Positions 46,831 to 55,466 of a DNA stretch of 64,000 nt are shown in pieces. This DNA comes from Prevotellaceae bacterium KH2P17. Its GTDB lineage: Bacteria > Bacteroidota > Bacteroidia > Bacteroidales > Bacteroidaceae. The stretch lies in assembly GCA_900199655.1 (NCBI GenBank), contig FZRE01000007.1, forward strand, positions 66,553 through 130,552, given 5' to 3'. The notes beneath the pieces were generated by a model, which ran no database searches, was not told where the DNA came from, and saw only the letters and a program-made list of their open reading frames with translations. A program made the translations under genes and the position numbers. Within the stretch, counting starts at the first letter, position 1; the number at the start of each line of letters is the position of its first letter.

Positions 46831-46958
46831 CGCCCATCACCCGCCACCCCACATCCATCACCCAACACCCCGCCACCCATCACCCAGAAACTTTCGACAC
46901 TTGTCGCACGATTGTGCGACACCTGTGGAACGATTGTGCGACAAGTGTCGAAAGTTCC
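46831..46958. repeat. Family E low-complexity repeats and family C palindrome copy 4
   Basis: At 46831-46887 is the reverse complement of GGGTGATGGGTGG-type repeats. At 46888-46958 is a C element with termini CTTTCGACACTTGTCGCAC and GTGCGACAAGTGTCGAAAG. It lies between divergent rnr and the epimerase gene. Confidence 0.9.
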
Positions 46959-47095
46959 CGAAAGGCACCTCCAAGCAGCCGGAGCGGCGCCTCCGCGCAC
47001 CCCGCAGTGCCTCACGGACGGGGCTGCGAACGGCCTGAGAAGCTGAAAAAACACTAAAATAAGGCTCTTTATTTTGTAATACGCTGGTTTTCATG

Positions 47096-47103
47096 TAATT
47101 TTG
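47096..47103 (+). promoter_or_regulatory. TAATTTTG promoter of the epimerase gene
   Basis: TGTAATTTTGTAACC lies 21 bp before the ATG. Confidence 0.6.
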
Positions 47104-47124
47104 TAACCAAATTGAAATTTCCGA

Positions 47125-48120
47125 ATGAAAATACTTATTACCGGTGCCAGCGGTTTCATCGGCAGCTTTATCGTTGAAGAAGCCCTTGAGAGAGGGATGG
47201 AAACTTGGGCGGCCGTGAGGCCAAGCAGCTCGCGTCGGTATCTCTCCGACGCGCGGATAAACTTCATCGAGCTGGACTTCTCGTCGGCCGAAAAGCTGCA
47301 GGAGCAGCTGCGGGGGCACGAGTTCGACTACGTGGTGCACGCGGCCGGCGTAACGAAGTGCCTGCACAAGAGCGACTTCTTCCATGTGAACACCGAGGGA
47401 ACCAAGAACCTTGTGAACGCCATTATTGCCCTGCAGATGCCCATCCGGCGGTTCGTGTACCTGAGTTCGCTCAGCATCTTCGGTGCCATCAGGGAGCAGC
47501 AGCCCTACCGCGAGATAACGGAGCACGACGTGCCCAAGCCCAACACGGCCTATGGGCAGAGCAAGCTGGAGGCCGAACGCTATCTGGACTCCATCGGGAA
47601 CAACTTTCCGTACATCGTGCTGCGGCCCACCGGCGTGTACGGTCCGCGCGAGCGCGACTACTTTCTGATGGTAAAAAGCATCAAGGAGCACACCGACTTC
47701 TCGGTAGGTTTCCGCCGCCAGGACATCACCTTCGTGTATGTGAAGGACGTGGTGCAGGCCGTCTTCCTCTCGCTCGACCACGGCATGAGCGGCCGCAAAT
47801 ACTTCCTGAGCGACGGACAGGTGTACCGGTCGGCCACGTTCAGCAACTACGTGCACGAAGAACTTGGCCGGCCGTGGTGGATACGCATCAAGGCGCCGCT
47901 GTGGCTGCTGCGCATCGTGACCTTTGCAGGTGAGCGCATAGGCCGGGCAACGGGCCGGATGACGGCACTGAACGACGACAAGTACAACATCCTGAAGCAG
48001 CGCAACTGGCGCTGCGACATAGAACCGGCCATGGACGAGCTGGGCTATCACCCCCACTACACGCTCCGCGAGGGCGTAAAGGAGGCCGTTCAGTGGTACA
48101 GGAACAACGGCTGGCTGTAG
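47125..48120 (+). CDS. NAD(P)-dependent epimerase/dehydratase (extended SDR)
   Basis: A 331-residue Rossmann-fold enzyme. The nucleotide motif GASGFIG is at residues 7-13, the catalytic serine lies in YLSSLSIFG, and the YGQSK (Y-x3-K) pair sits near residue 148. RPTGVYGPRERDYF is the typical extended-SDR segment. Family members act on nucleotide sugars or on steroid-like and other alcohol substrates; neither is indicated clearly. It is followed 27 bp later by a PAP2-type gene. Confidence 0.9.
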   Translation: MKILITGASGFIGSFIVEEALERGMETWAAVRPSSSRRYLSDARINFIELDFSSAEKLQEQLRGHEFDYVVHAAGVTKCLHKSDFFHVNTEGTKNLVNAIIALQMPIRRFVYLSSLSIFGAIREQQPYREITEHDVPKPNTAYGQSKLEAERYLDSIGNNFPYIVLRPTGVYGPRERDYFLMVKSIKEHTDFSVGFRRQDITFVYVKDVVQAVFLSLDHGMSGRKYFLSDGQVYRSATFSNYVHEELGRPWWIRIKAPLWLLRIVTFAGERIGRATGRMTALNDDKYNILKQRNWRCDIEPAMDELGYHPHYTLREGVKEAVQWYRNNGWL

Positions 48121-48147
48121 CCACCCGATGCAAACAGAACTCAAGAA

Positions 48148-49113
48148 ATGAAGCATTTCCTCATCAATCTATTCAAGATAGACCGGCAGCCGCGCAAAGG
48201 TCTGCTGCCCGTGGAGTGGGTAATGGGCGGCTACTTGCTGCTTACGCTCCTCATCGTGCTCTTTGCCTACACCAAGATTGCTAACCCCGAATCGATGATA
48301 ACGGGGCGTATGCGCATCGTGGCCATTACGGTGGCGCTGTGGATAGTGTACCGCCTGGTGCCTTGCCGCTTTACGGTCATGCTGCGGGTGCTGGCACAGA
48401 TGCTGCTCCTGGGGTGGTGGTATCCCGATACATACGAGATTAACCGCTTGCTGCCCAACCTCGACCACGTCTTTGCCACGTGGGAGCAGGGCCTCTTCGG
48501 GTTCCAGCCCGCGCTGGTGTTTGCCGCCAACTACCCGCAGAGATGGGTGAGCGAGCTGATGGACATGGCCTACTCGGCCTACTTCCCGCTCATAGCCACG
48601 GTGGCTTTCTTCTACTTCTTCCGCCGCTACAAAGAGTTCCAGCGGTGCGCGTTCGTCATCATGGCCTCGTTCTTCGTGTACTACGTGGTGTTCATCCTGC
48701 TGCCCGTTGCGGGGCCGATGTTCTACTACAAGGCCGTGGGAACGGGCGAGATAGCGCGCGGCATCTTTCCCGACGTGGGCTATTACTTCAACTCCCACCG
48801 CGACATGCTGCCCTCTCCGGGGTGGAAGGACGGGTTCTTTTACCAGATGGTGGCCGATGTTCACGCTGCCGGCGAGCGCCCCACGGCTGCTTTCCCCAGC
48901 TCTCACGTGGGCATCTCCACAGTGTGCATGCTGCTTGCATGGCACTCGGGCAACCGCAGGTTGTTCTACTTGCTGCTGCCGTTCTACGTGTTGCTGTGCC
49001 TTTCTACGGTCTACATCCAGGCTCACTACGCCATCGATGCCCTCGCGGGGCTCGTTACGGGGGCGCTGCTCTACGGCAGCCTGATGGCTGTTTCGCGCAA
49101 GATGCGGTCCTGA
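48148..49113 (+). CDS. PAP2-superfamily membrane phosphatase/transferase (PAP2_3, IPC-synthase-like)
   Basis: A 321-residue protein with about six to seven membrane segments. The PAP2 motifs 2 and 3 are PTAAFPSSHVGIS and HYAIDALAGLVTG, with catalytic histidines in SSH and HYAID. The wider arrangement (NRLLPNLDHVFATWEQGLFG ahead of the helices) resembles the PAP2_3 group that includes inositol phosphorylceramide synthases. Bacteroidota make sphingolipids, so a role in lipid head-group transfer or dephosphorylation is plausible but inferred. It is probably cotranscribed with the epimerase. Confidence 0.85.
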   Translation: MKHFLINLFKIDRQPRKGLLPVEWVMGGYLLLTLLIVLFAYTKIANPESMITGRMRIVAITVALWIVYRLVPCRFTVMLRVLAQMLLLGWWYPDTYEINRLLPNLDHVFATWEQGLFGFQPALVFAANYPQRWVSELMDMAYSAYFPLIATVAFFYFFRRYKEFQRCAFVIMASFFVYYVVFILLPVAGPMFYYKAVGTGEIARGIFPDVGYYFNSHRDMLPSPGWKDGFFYQMVADVHAAGERPTAAFPSSHVGISTVCMLLAWHSGNRRLFYLLLPFYVLLCLSTVYIQAHYAIDALAGLVTGALLYGSLMAVSRKMRS

Positions 49114-49170
49114 CGGCACTATCTGCCGGGCTTTCACGTCGGGATGCAAGGCCGTACGGAATATTTTTCG

Positions 49171-49178
49171 TACCTTTG
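49171..49178 (+). promoter_or_regulatory. TACCTTTG promoter of miaB
   Basis: CGTACCTTTGCACC lies about 24 bp before the ATG at 49202. Confidence 0.72.
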
Positions 49179-49201
49179 CACCTCCATTATTGAACAAGAA
49201 A

Positions 49202-50542
49202 ATGAAGAAACTATACATCGAAACTTACGGCTGCCAGATGAATGTAGCTGACTCCGAGGTGGTTGCCTCGATAATGAAAATGGCCGGTTACGAGGTCTGC
49301 GAGCGTGAAGAAGAGGCCGACGCCGTATTCCTGAACACGTGTTCGGTGCGGGAGAATGCCGAGAACAAAATCTATAACCGCCTCGACACGCTGCACGCCG
49401 AGCAAAAGAAAGGCCGCCAACTCATACTCGGCGTACTGGGTTGCATGGCCGAACGGGTGAAGGAAGACCTCATCAGCAACCACCATGCCAACCTGGTGTG
49501 CGGGCCCGATGCCTATCTCAACCTGCCGGAGATGATAGCTTCCGTGGAGCTTGGCCAGCCGGCCATAGACATCGAACTGTCGAAGACGGAGACCTACCGC
49601 GACGTTATACCGCAGCGGATAGGCGGCAACCACGTGAGCGGATTCGTGAGTATTATGCGCGGATGCAATAACTTCTGCCACTATTGTATCGTGCCCTACA
49701 CCCGCGGAAGGGAGCGCAGCCGCGACCCGGAGAGCATCATCCGCGAGGTGATGGACCTGCACCATAAGGGCTTCAGGGAAGTTACGCTGCTGGGACAGAA
49801 CGTGAACAGCTACGGTCTCTCACCCTCCGGCAAGCGCGAGGAGGGCTCGCTCTCGTTCGCAAACCTGCTCAGGCGCGTTGCCGAAGCTGTGCCCCGGATG
49901 CGCGTCCGCTTCACGACATCCAACCCGGAGGACATGAGCGAGGACATCCTCCACGCCATTGCAGCCGAGCCCAACTTATGTAACCACATCCATTTCCCCG
50001 CACAGAGCGGCAGCAACAAGATACTCAAGCTCATGAACCGCAAATATACACGGGAGGAATATCTGGCCAAGGTGGACGCCATACGCCGCATCATACCCGG
50101 TTGCGGCATCACGACGGATATCTTCGTGGGCTATCACGACGAGACCGATGAGGACTATCAGGAGACGCTCTCGCTGGTTCGGGAGGTGGGATTCGACAGT
50201 GCTTTCATGTTCAAATACTCCGAGCGGCCGGGCACCTACGCCGCCCAGCACCTGCCGGACAACGTACCGGAGGAGGTGAAGCTGCGCCGCTTGAACGAAC
50301 TCATTGCCCTGCAGACCGACATCAGCGCCCAACGAAACCGCGAAGACGAAGGCAAGGAGTTCGATATCCTTATCGAGAGCTTCAGCAAACGCAGCCGGGA
50401 GCAGCTCATGGGGCGCACGGAGCAGAACAAGGCCGTTGTCATCCCGAAGGGCAATCACCACATAGGCGAGACCGTGCGGGTACGCATCACCGGCTCCACC
50501 AGCGCCACCCTGCTGGGCGAGGAGATTGCCCGGGCCGAATAA
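49202..50542 (+). CDS. miaB: tRNA-2-methylthio-N6-dimethylallyladenosine synthase MiaB
   Basis: A 446-residue radical SAM methylthiotransferase that converts i6A37 to ms2i6A37 in tRNA. The N-terminal cluster cysteines lie in ETYGCQMNVADSE, LNTCSVRENAENK and LGCMAERVK. The radical SAM motif is RGCNNFCHYCIVPYTRGRE, and a C-terminal TRAM domain covers about 378-440. MiaB is preferred over RimO and MtaB because of the QMN and CSVRENAE segments. The frame also opens with TTG at 49190, but ATG at 49202 gives the usual MKKLYIETYGC start. Confidence 0.96.
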   Translation: MKKLYIETYGCQMNVADSEVVASIMKMAGYEVCEREEEADAVFLNTCSVRENAENKIYNRLDTLHAEQKKGRQLILGVLGCMAERVKEDLISNHHANLVCGPDAYLNLPEMIASVELGQPAIDIELSKTETYRDVIPQRIGGNHVSGFVSIMRGCNNFCHYCIVPYTRGRERSRDPESIIREVMDLHHKGFREVTLLGQNVNSYGLSPSGKREEGSLSFANLLRRVAEAVPRMRVRFTTSNPEDMSEDILHAIAAEPNLCNHIHFPAQSGSNKILKLMNRKYTREEYLAKVDAIRRIIPGCGITTDIFVGYHDETDEDYQETLSLVREVGFDSAFMFKYSERPGTYAAQHLPDNVPEEVKLRRLNELIALQTDISAQRNREDEGKEFDILIESFSKRSREQLMGRTEQNKAVVIPKGNHHIGETVRVRITGSTSATLLGEEIARAE

Positions 50543-50584
50543 CAAGAGGCCTGCCGTTTTTTTGGTTTATCGGATTTATTGCAC

Positions 50585-50592
50585 TATATTTG
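50585..50592 (+). promoter_or_regulatory. TATATTTG promoter abutting the ABC exporter start codon
   Basis: The -7 type motif ends 7 bp before the ATG at 50600, so transcription would begin within a few bases of the start codon. This implies a nearly leaderless mRNA unless the gene is read from miaB. Confidence 0.6.
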
Positions 50593-50599
50593 CAGTGTC

Positions 50600-52429
50600 A
50601 TGAAGGAATTCCTACTCGTTCTCCGGCGGTTTGTACCGCCTTACAAGAAGTATCTCGTGCTATCGGTACTGTTCAACATCCTCTCCGCGGTGCTGAACAT
50701 CTTCTCTTTTGCCGCCTTGATACCCATTCTGCAGATACTGTTCAAGACCGAAGGGGCCGGCAAGGCTACGGAGCTGATGGCCTGGAACTGGTCGAACCTG
50801 AAAGAAGTGGTGTCGAACAATGCCGATTACTACGTGCAGCAGTTCATCAATACCATGGGAGCAACCACCACGCTGCTCGTCATCGGGCTGTTCCTGGCTT
50901 TCATGACGTTCCTCAAAACGGGCGCCTACTTCCTCTCCTCGGCCTCTATCATACCCATACGGACGGGTGTCGTGCGCGATATTCGTAACCAACTGTACCG
51001 CAAAATCAATGAACTGTCGCTCGGATTCTTCAGTGAAGAGCGCAAGGGAGACATCATCGCCCGCATGAGCGGCGACGTTCAGGAGATTGAGAACAGCATT
51101 ATGTCGAGCCTCGACATGCTCTTCAAGAACCCCATCCTCATCCTTTTCTACTTCGGAACGCTGATAGTCATCAGCTGGCAGCTCACACTCTTCACCATTA
51201 TCTTTGTGCCTCTGTTCGGCTGGTTCATGGGTTTCGTGGGCCGCAAGCTGAAACAGAAGTCCATCAAAGCACAGGGACTGTGGAGCGATACGATGAGTCA
51301 GGTGGAGGAAACGCTTGGTGGACTGCGCATCATCAAGGCTTTCGGCGCCGAGGAAAAGATGAACGAGCGGTTCGACAAGGTAAACACAGCCTACCGCAAC
51401 GACATCATGCGGGTGAACATACGCCAGCAGCTGGCCCATCCCATGAGCGAGTTTCTGGGCACGGTGATGATAGTCATCGTGCTGTGGGTGGGCGGCATAC
51501 TGGTTCTGAACTACCACTCGCTGGGCGGTCCCACGTTTATTTACTACCTCGTCATGCTCTACAGCATCATCAATCCGCTCAAGGAGTTCTCCAAAGCGGG
51601 CTACAACATCCCCAAGGGACTGGCTTCCATGGAGCGCGTAGACAAGATACTGAAGGCCGAAGTGGAGATTAAAGAAGCCCCGGAGCCTGTCCGCATCAGC
51701 AGCTTCAGGCACCAGATAGAGTTCCGCCACGTATCTTTCAGGTACGACCAGCAATGGGTGCTGCGCGACATCAACCTCATTATTCCCAAAGGAAAGACCG
51801 TAGCACTGGTGGGACAGAGCGGCAGCGGCAAGTCTACCCTTGTAGACCTGATACCGCGCTACTATGATGTACAGGAGGGCGAGGTGCTCATCGACGGCAT
51901 CAACGTAAAGGACCTGGGCGTGCATGACCTGCGTCAGCTCATCGGCAACGTAAATCAGGAGGCCATTCTCTTTAACGATACCTTCCGCAACAACATCACC
52001 TTCGGCGTAGAGAACGCAACCGACGAGCAGGTGGAGCAGGCTGCCAGGATTGCCAATGCCTACGACTTCATCACTAACTCGGAAAAAGGGTTCGACACGA
52101 ACATAGGCGATCGCGGCGGCAGACTGAGCGGCGGACAGCGCCAACGTGTAAGTATTGCCCGGGCGATACTGAAGAACCCGCCCATTCTGATACTCGACGA
52201 AGCCACCTCGGCACTTGATACAGAGAGCGAGCGGCTGGTTCAGGACGCCCTTGAACGGCTCATGAAGACACGCACCACCATAGCCATTGCCCACCGGTTG
52301 AGCACCATCAGGAACGCCGACGAAATCTGCGTGCTCCACGAAGGCCGCATCGTAGAGCGCGGCAGCCACGAGTCGCTGCTCGCCGCAGGCGGCTATTACC
52401 GGAAGCTGCACGACATGCAGGAAGTCTAA
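50600..52429 (+). CDS. MsbA-like ABC exporter (fused permease and ATPase)
   Basis: A 609-residue half-transporter forming a homodimer. Six transmembrane helices lie in the first 320 residues. The ATPase has Walker A GQSGSGKSTL near 404, signature LSGGQRQRVS near 509, Walker B ILILDEATSALD near 530 and the H-loop in IAIAHRLSTI. Such exporters flip lipid A or other lipids, or export drugs. Placement ahead of an LTA-synthase-like enzyme, an LpxL-like acyltransferase and a glycosyltransferase favours a lipid flippase. The frame also opens at a TTG at 50579; ATG 50600 is preferred. Confidence 0.92.
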   Translation: MKEFLLVLRRFVPPYKKYLVLSVLFNILSAVLNIFSFAALIPILQILFKTEGAGKATELMAWNWSNLKEVVSNNADYYVQQFINTMGATTTLLVIGLFLAFMTFLKTGAYFLSSASIIPIRTGVVRDIRNQLYRKINELSLGFFSEERKGDIIARMSGDVQEIENSIMSSLDMLFKNPILILFYFGTLIVISWQLTLFTIIFVPLFGWFMGFVGRKLKQKSIKAQGLWSDTMSQVEETLGGLRIIKAFGAEEKMNERFDKVNTAYRNDIMRVNIRQQLAHPMSEFLGTVMIVIVLWVGGILVLNYHSLGGPTFIYYLVMLYSIINPLKEFSKAGYNIPKGLASMERVDKILKAEVEIKEAPEPVRISSFRHQIEFRHVSFRYDQQWVLRDINLIIPKGKTVALVGQSGSGKSTLVDLIPRYYDVQEGEVLIDGINVKDLGVHDLRQLIGNVNQEAILFNDTFRNNITFGVENATDEQVEQAARIANAYDFITNSEKGFDTNIGDRGGRLSGGQRQRVSIARAILKNPPILILDEATSALDTESERLVQDALERLMKTRTTIAIAHRLSTIRNADEICVLHEGRIVERGSHESLLAAGGYYRKLHDMQEV

Positions 52430-52438
52430 ACACACGAT

Positions 52439-54436
52439 ATGAAAAAGAAGAAGATAAGCATACTCGACACGATGGCCGGCCCCTTTGCCGCCATGTTGGT
52501 AAACCTGCTGATGGCATTTGCCGTCTATTTCGTTGCCCGCGTGGAGTTTCTGCTCGAAAACTACAGCTATTTTTCCTCCGACCTTTCCCTCTCCCACCTC
52601 GCTACCATGTTCTGGGGCGGTTACATCTTCGACCGTTCGGCCATCACGTACAGCAACATTCTCTACATCGTCCTTATGCTCTTTCCGCTCTGGATGAAGG
52701 AGAACCGCCTCTACCACCTGGCGTGCAAGTGGGTTTTCGTGGCTGTAAACGCACTCACGTTCATCATCAATCTCTGCGATTCCGTCTACTTCCCCTACAC
52801 CCTCCGGCGCACAACAACGAGCGTGTTCCGCGAGTTCAGCAACGAGAACAACCTCGCCGACGTGTTCTGGGGCGAGCTTCTTGTGCACTGGTACCTCGTG
52901 TTGCTGGCCGCCGTTGTTATCTGGGGCATGTGGAAACTCTACCTCATGCCGAAGACGCACCGCAGCCAGTTCGCCACCACAGGCCAGCGTTTGAAGTTCG
53001 GTCTCGTGCAGTTACTGCTCCTGGCAGCCATCACCCCGCTGGCCGTAGGGGCCTGTCGGGGCGGCCTGGGCACGGGAATACGCCCCATAACCATCAACAA
53101 TGCCAACCAGTACGTGCACCGTCCCACGGAGTGCGCGCTCGTTCTGAACACGCCCTTCTCGCTGATGCGCACCATCGGAAAGGACATCTTCGAGGTTCCC
53201 GACTACTTCCGGAGCCCGGAGGAGGCACAGGCAGTCTTCGACCCCATACACAGACCGAAGCCTGCACACGCCTTCCGCAAGAAGAACGTGGTGGTGCTGA
53301 TAGTCGAGAGCTTTGGCCGAGAGTACATCGGAGCACTCAACAAGATGTACTTCGGCGGCAAGTACCGGGGCTACACGCCACAGGTAGACAAGCTCATCGC
53401 CAAGAGTGCCGTGTATTACTACTCCTTCTGCAACGGCCGCAAGAGCATAGACGGCATGCCGTCTATACTGAGCAGCATCCCGATGTTCAAGGAACCGTTC
53501 GTACTTACGCCCGCTTCCATGAACACCTACACCGGACTGGCAGGCCTGCTGGCCAAGGAGGGCTACCAGACTTCTTTCTTCCACGGTGCCAACCGCGGCT
53601 CCATGGGCTTCATGGCCTTTGCCAACAAGACCGGCTTCCAGCAGTACTACGGCAGGCAGGACTATGCTGCCGACCCGCGCTTTGGCGGCGATGCCGACTT
53701 TGACACGCACTGGGGCATCTGGGACGAGCCCTTCCTGCAGTACTGGTGTGCCAAGCTCAACGAGATGAAACAGCCCTTCATGACGGCCTGCTTCACCGTT
53801 TCGTCGCACACGCCCTACGTTGTTCCCGATAAATATAAAGATGTATTCCCCGAAGAGGGAATAGCTATACACAAGTGCATCCGCTACACCGACATGGCCA
53901 TCGGCAAGTTCTTCGAGGCCGCCAGCAGGCAGCCGTGGTTCAAGAACACCATCTTCGTCATGACGAGCGACCACACCAACCTGAGCGATCACAAGCAATA
54001 TCAGACCGACATCGGCGGCTTCAGCTCGCCCATCATCATCTTCGACCCCAGCGGCGAGGTGCAACCGGGCATGCGCAACGGCATCGCCCAGCAGATTGAC
54101 ATCATGCCCACGGTGCTCAGCATACTGGGTTACGGCAAGCCCTACCTCTCCTTCGGCTGCGACCTCATGACCACTCCGATGCTTGACACCTACGCCGTAA
54201 ACTACCTGAACGGCGTCTACCAGTACGTAAAACATGGCTACACCATGCAGTTCAACGGCCGGAAAGTGGTCGGGATGTACAAACTCACCGACCTCCTCAT
54301 GCAGCACAACCTCGTTGACAAGGTACCTCTTCAGCGACAGATGGAGCGCGAACTCAAGGCCATCATTTACCAGTATATGTACCGGATGGTAAATGACAGG
54401 CTCATGCCGGAGGGCAAGATAACAGATAAAAGATAA
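52439..54436 (+). CDS. LTA synthase-family membrane sulfatase/phosphoglycerol transferase
   Basis: A 665-residue inner-membrane protein with five N-terminal helices in the first 200 residues and a large periplasmic alkaline-phosphatase-fold domain. Metal-site motifs are VVVLIVESFGREYIG, the nucleophile segment NGRKSIDGMPSILSSIP (Ser or Thr nucleophile), FHGANRGSMGFM and MTSDHTNLSDH. Gram-negative members transfer phosphoglycerol or phosphoethanolamine to glycans or lipids. It begins 9 bp after the ABC gene in what looks like an envelope operon. Confidence 0.92.
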   Translation: MKKKKISILDTMAGPFAAMLVNLLMAFAVYFVARVEFLLENYSYFSSDLSLSHLATMFWGGYIFDRSAITYSNILYIVLMLFPLWMKENRLYHLACKWVFVAVNALTFIINLCDSVYFPYTLRRTTTSVFREFSNENNLADVFWGELLVHWYLVLLAAVVIWGMWKLYLMPKTHRSQFATTGQRLKFGLVQLLLLAAITPLAVGACRGGLGTGIRPITINNANQYVHRPTECALVLNTPFSLMRTIGKDIFEVPDYFRSPEEAQAVFDPIHRPKPAHAFRKKNVVVLIVESFGREYIGALNKMYFGGKYRGYTPQVDKLIAKSAVYYYSFCNGRKSIDGMPSILSSIPMFKEPFVLTPASMNTYTGLAGLLAKEGYQTSFFHGANRGSMGFMAFANKTGFQQYYGRQDYAADPRFGGDADFDTHWGIWDEPFLQYWCAKLNEMKQPFMTACFTVSSHTPYVVPDKYKDVFPEEGIAIHKCIRYTDMAIGKFFEAASRQPWFKNTIFVMTSDHTNLSDHKQYQTDIGGFSSPIIIFDPSGEVQPGMRNGIAQQIDIMPTVLSILGYGKPYLSFGCDLMTTPMLDTYAVNYLNGVYQYVKHGYTMQFNGRKVVGMYKLTDLLMQHNLVDKVPLQRQMERELKAIIYQYMYRMVNDRLMPEGKITDKR

Positions 54437-54476
54437 GAGATAAGAGATAACAGATAAGGGATAATGAGATAAAGGG
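54418..54476. repeat. AGATAAGAGATAAGAGATAAC tandem between two genes
   Basis: Degenerate 7-9-bp GATAA(G/C)A units fill the whole 40-bp gap and also encode the last codons and the TAA stop of the upstream sulfatase gene. This is probably slippage-prone sequence; changes in copy number would alter the C-terminus or the spacing to the next start codon. Confidence 0.8.
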
Positions 54477-55463
54477 ATGAAGACGATGGGCAAAGCTATC
54501 AGTTATTTGGCTTACGGAGCTGTCTACGGGCTCTGGTACGTGGCGTCGCTGCTGCCGCTGCGTGTGCTCTACGTGTTCTCCGACCTTATTTACCTCGTCC
54601 TGGGCAGGCTGGTTAAGTACCGCCACAACATTATCCGGAAGAACCTGACCACGAGCTTCCCCGAGAAGACCCACGACGAGCTGCGCGCCATAGAGCACCG
54701 GTTCTACCGCTGGTTCTGCGACTATCTGGTCGAAACCGTTAAGCTCATGACCATGAGCCGCAGCCAGATGATGCGCCGCATGCAGTTTACCGGCATGGAG
54801 ACCATCAACGAGATAGCCGCCCAGGGACAGTCCATAGCCGTTTACCTGGGCCACTACGGCCAGTGGGAATGGATAACCTCGCTGCCCTACTGGGTAACTG
54901 ACAGGCTGCAATGCACCGAGATTTACCACCCGCTGGAGAACCCTTACTTCGACCGCTTGTTCCGTAACGTGCGCCAGAAGCGCAACTCGCTCTGCATTCC
55001 CATGGCCGAAGTGCTGCGCCGGGTGGTTGAATACCGCCGCCAGGGGCAGCCCATCATCCTGGGCTATATCTCCGACCAGGCACCCTTCTGGAACAACATT
55101 CACCACTGGGTCAACTTCCTCAACCACGATACTCCCGTGCTCACGGGCGGCGAACAGATACAGCGCAAGATGAACCAGGCCGTGTTCTACGGCTCCGTAC
55201 GCCGCGTGCGCCGGGGCTACTACACCTGCCACATGCAGCTCATCACGCGCCATCCGGCCGATATTGAGCCCTTCGGCATTACCGACATCTACTACCGCAA
55301 GCTGGAGGAGAGCATCCGCCGCGACCCCACCATCTACCTGTGGAGCCACAACAGGTGGAAACGCACGCGCCAGGAGTTCAACATCAGGCTCGATAAAGAA
55401 ACCGGCAGGGTTGACCTGGGCCCGCTGGAAGAAATCAAACGCCGCAAAGGCATCAAACCGTAA
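54477..55463 (+). CDS. Lysophospholipid/lipid A acyltransferase (LpxL/HtrB family)
   Basis: A 328-residue membrane-anchored acyltransferase adding a secondary acyl chain, probably to lipid A. The N-terminal hydrophobic anchor (YLAYGAVYGLWYVASLLPLR) is followed by NIIRKNLTTSFPEKT, the catalytic H-x4-E seen as GHYGQWEW near residue 121, and ISDQAPFWNNIHHWVNFLN. The arrangement fits Bacteroidota LpxL homologues. It precedes the GT11 gene by 3 bp. Confidence 0.93.
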   Translation: MKTMGKAISYLAYGAVYGLWYVASLLPLRVLYVFSDLIYLVLGRLVKYRHNIIRKNLTTSFPEKTHDELRAIEHRFYRWFCDYLVETVKLMTMSRSQMMRRMQFTGMETINEIAAQGQSIAVYLGHYGQWEWITSLPYWVTDRLQCTEIYHPLENPYFDRLFRNVRQKRNSLCIPMAEVLRRVVEYRRQGQPIILGYISDQAPFWNNIHHWVNFLNHDTPVLTGGEQIQRKMNQAVFYGSVRRVRRGYYTCHMQLITRHPADIEPFGITDIYYRKLEESIRRDPTIYLWSHNRWKRTRQEFNIRLDKETGRVDLGPLEEIKRRKGIKP

Positions 55464-55466
55464 GCC

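Noticed and set aside
50660..52960. A 766-codon open frame antisense to the ABC exporter and sulfatase genes
   Set aside because: It mirrors the codon use of the real genes, which rarely use TTA, CTA and TCA, so antisense stops are scarce. It has no domain motifs, is His/Val/Glu-rich as expected of shadows, and lacks a promoter. The same applies to long antisense frames at 8689-10176, 12469-13983, 53012-54493, 54402-56129, 58807-60543 and 62614-63993.
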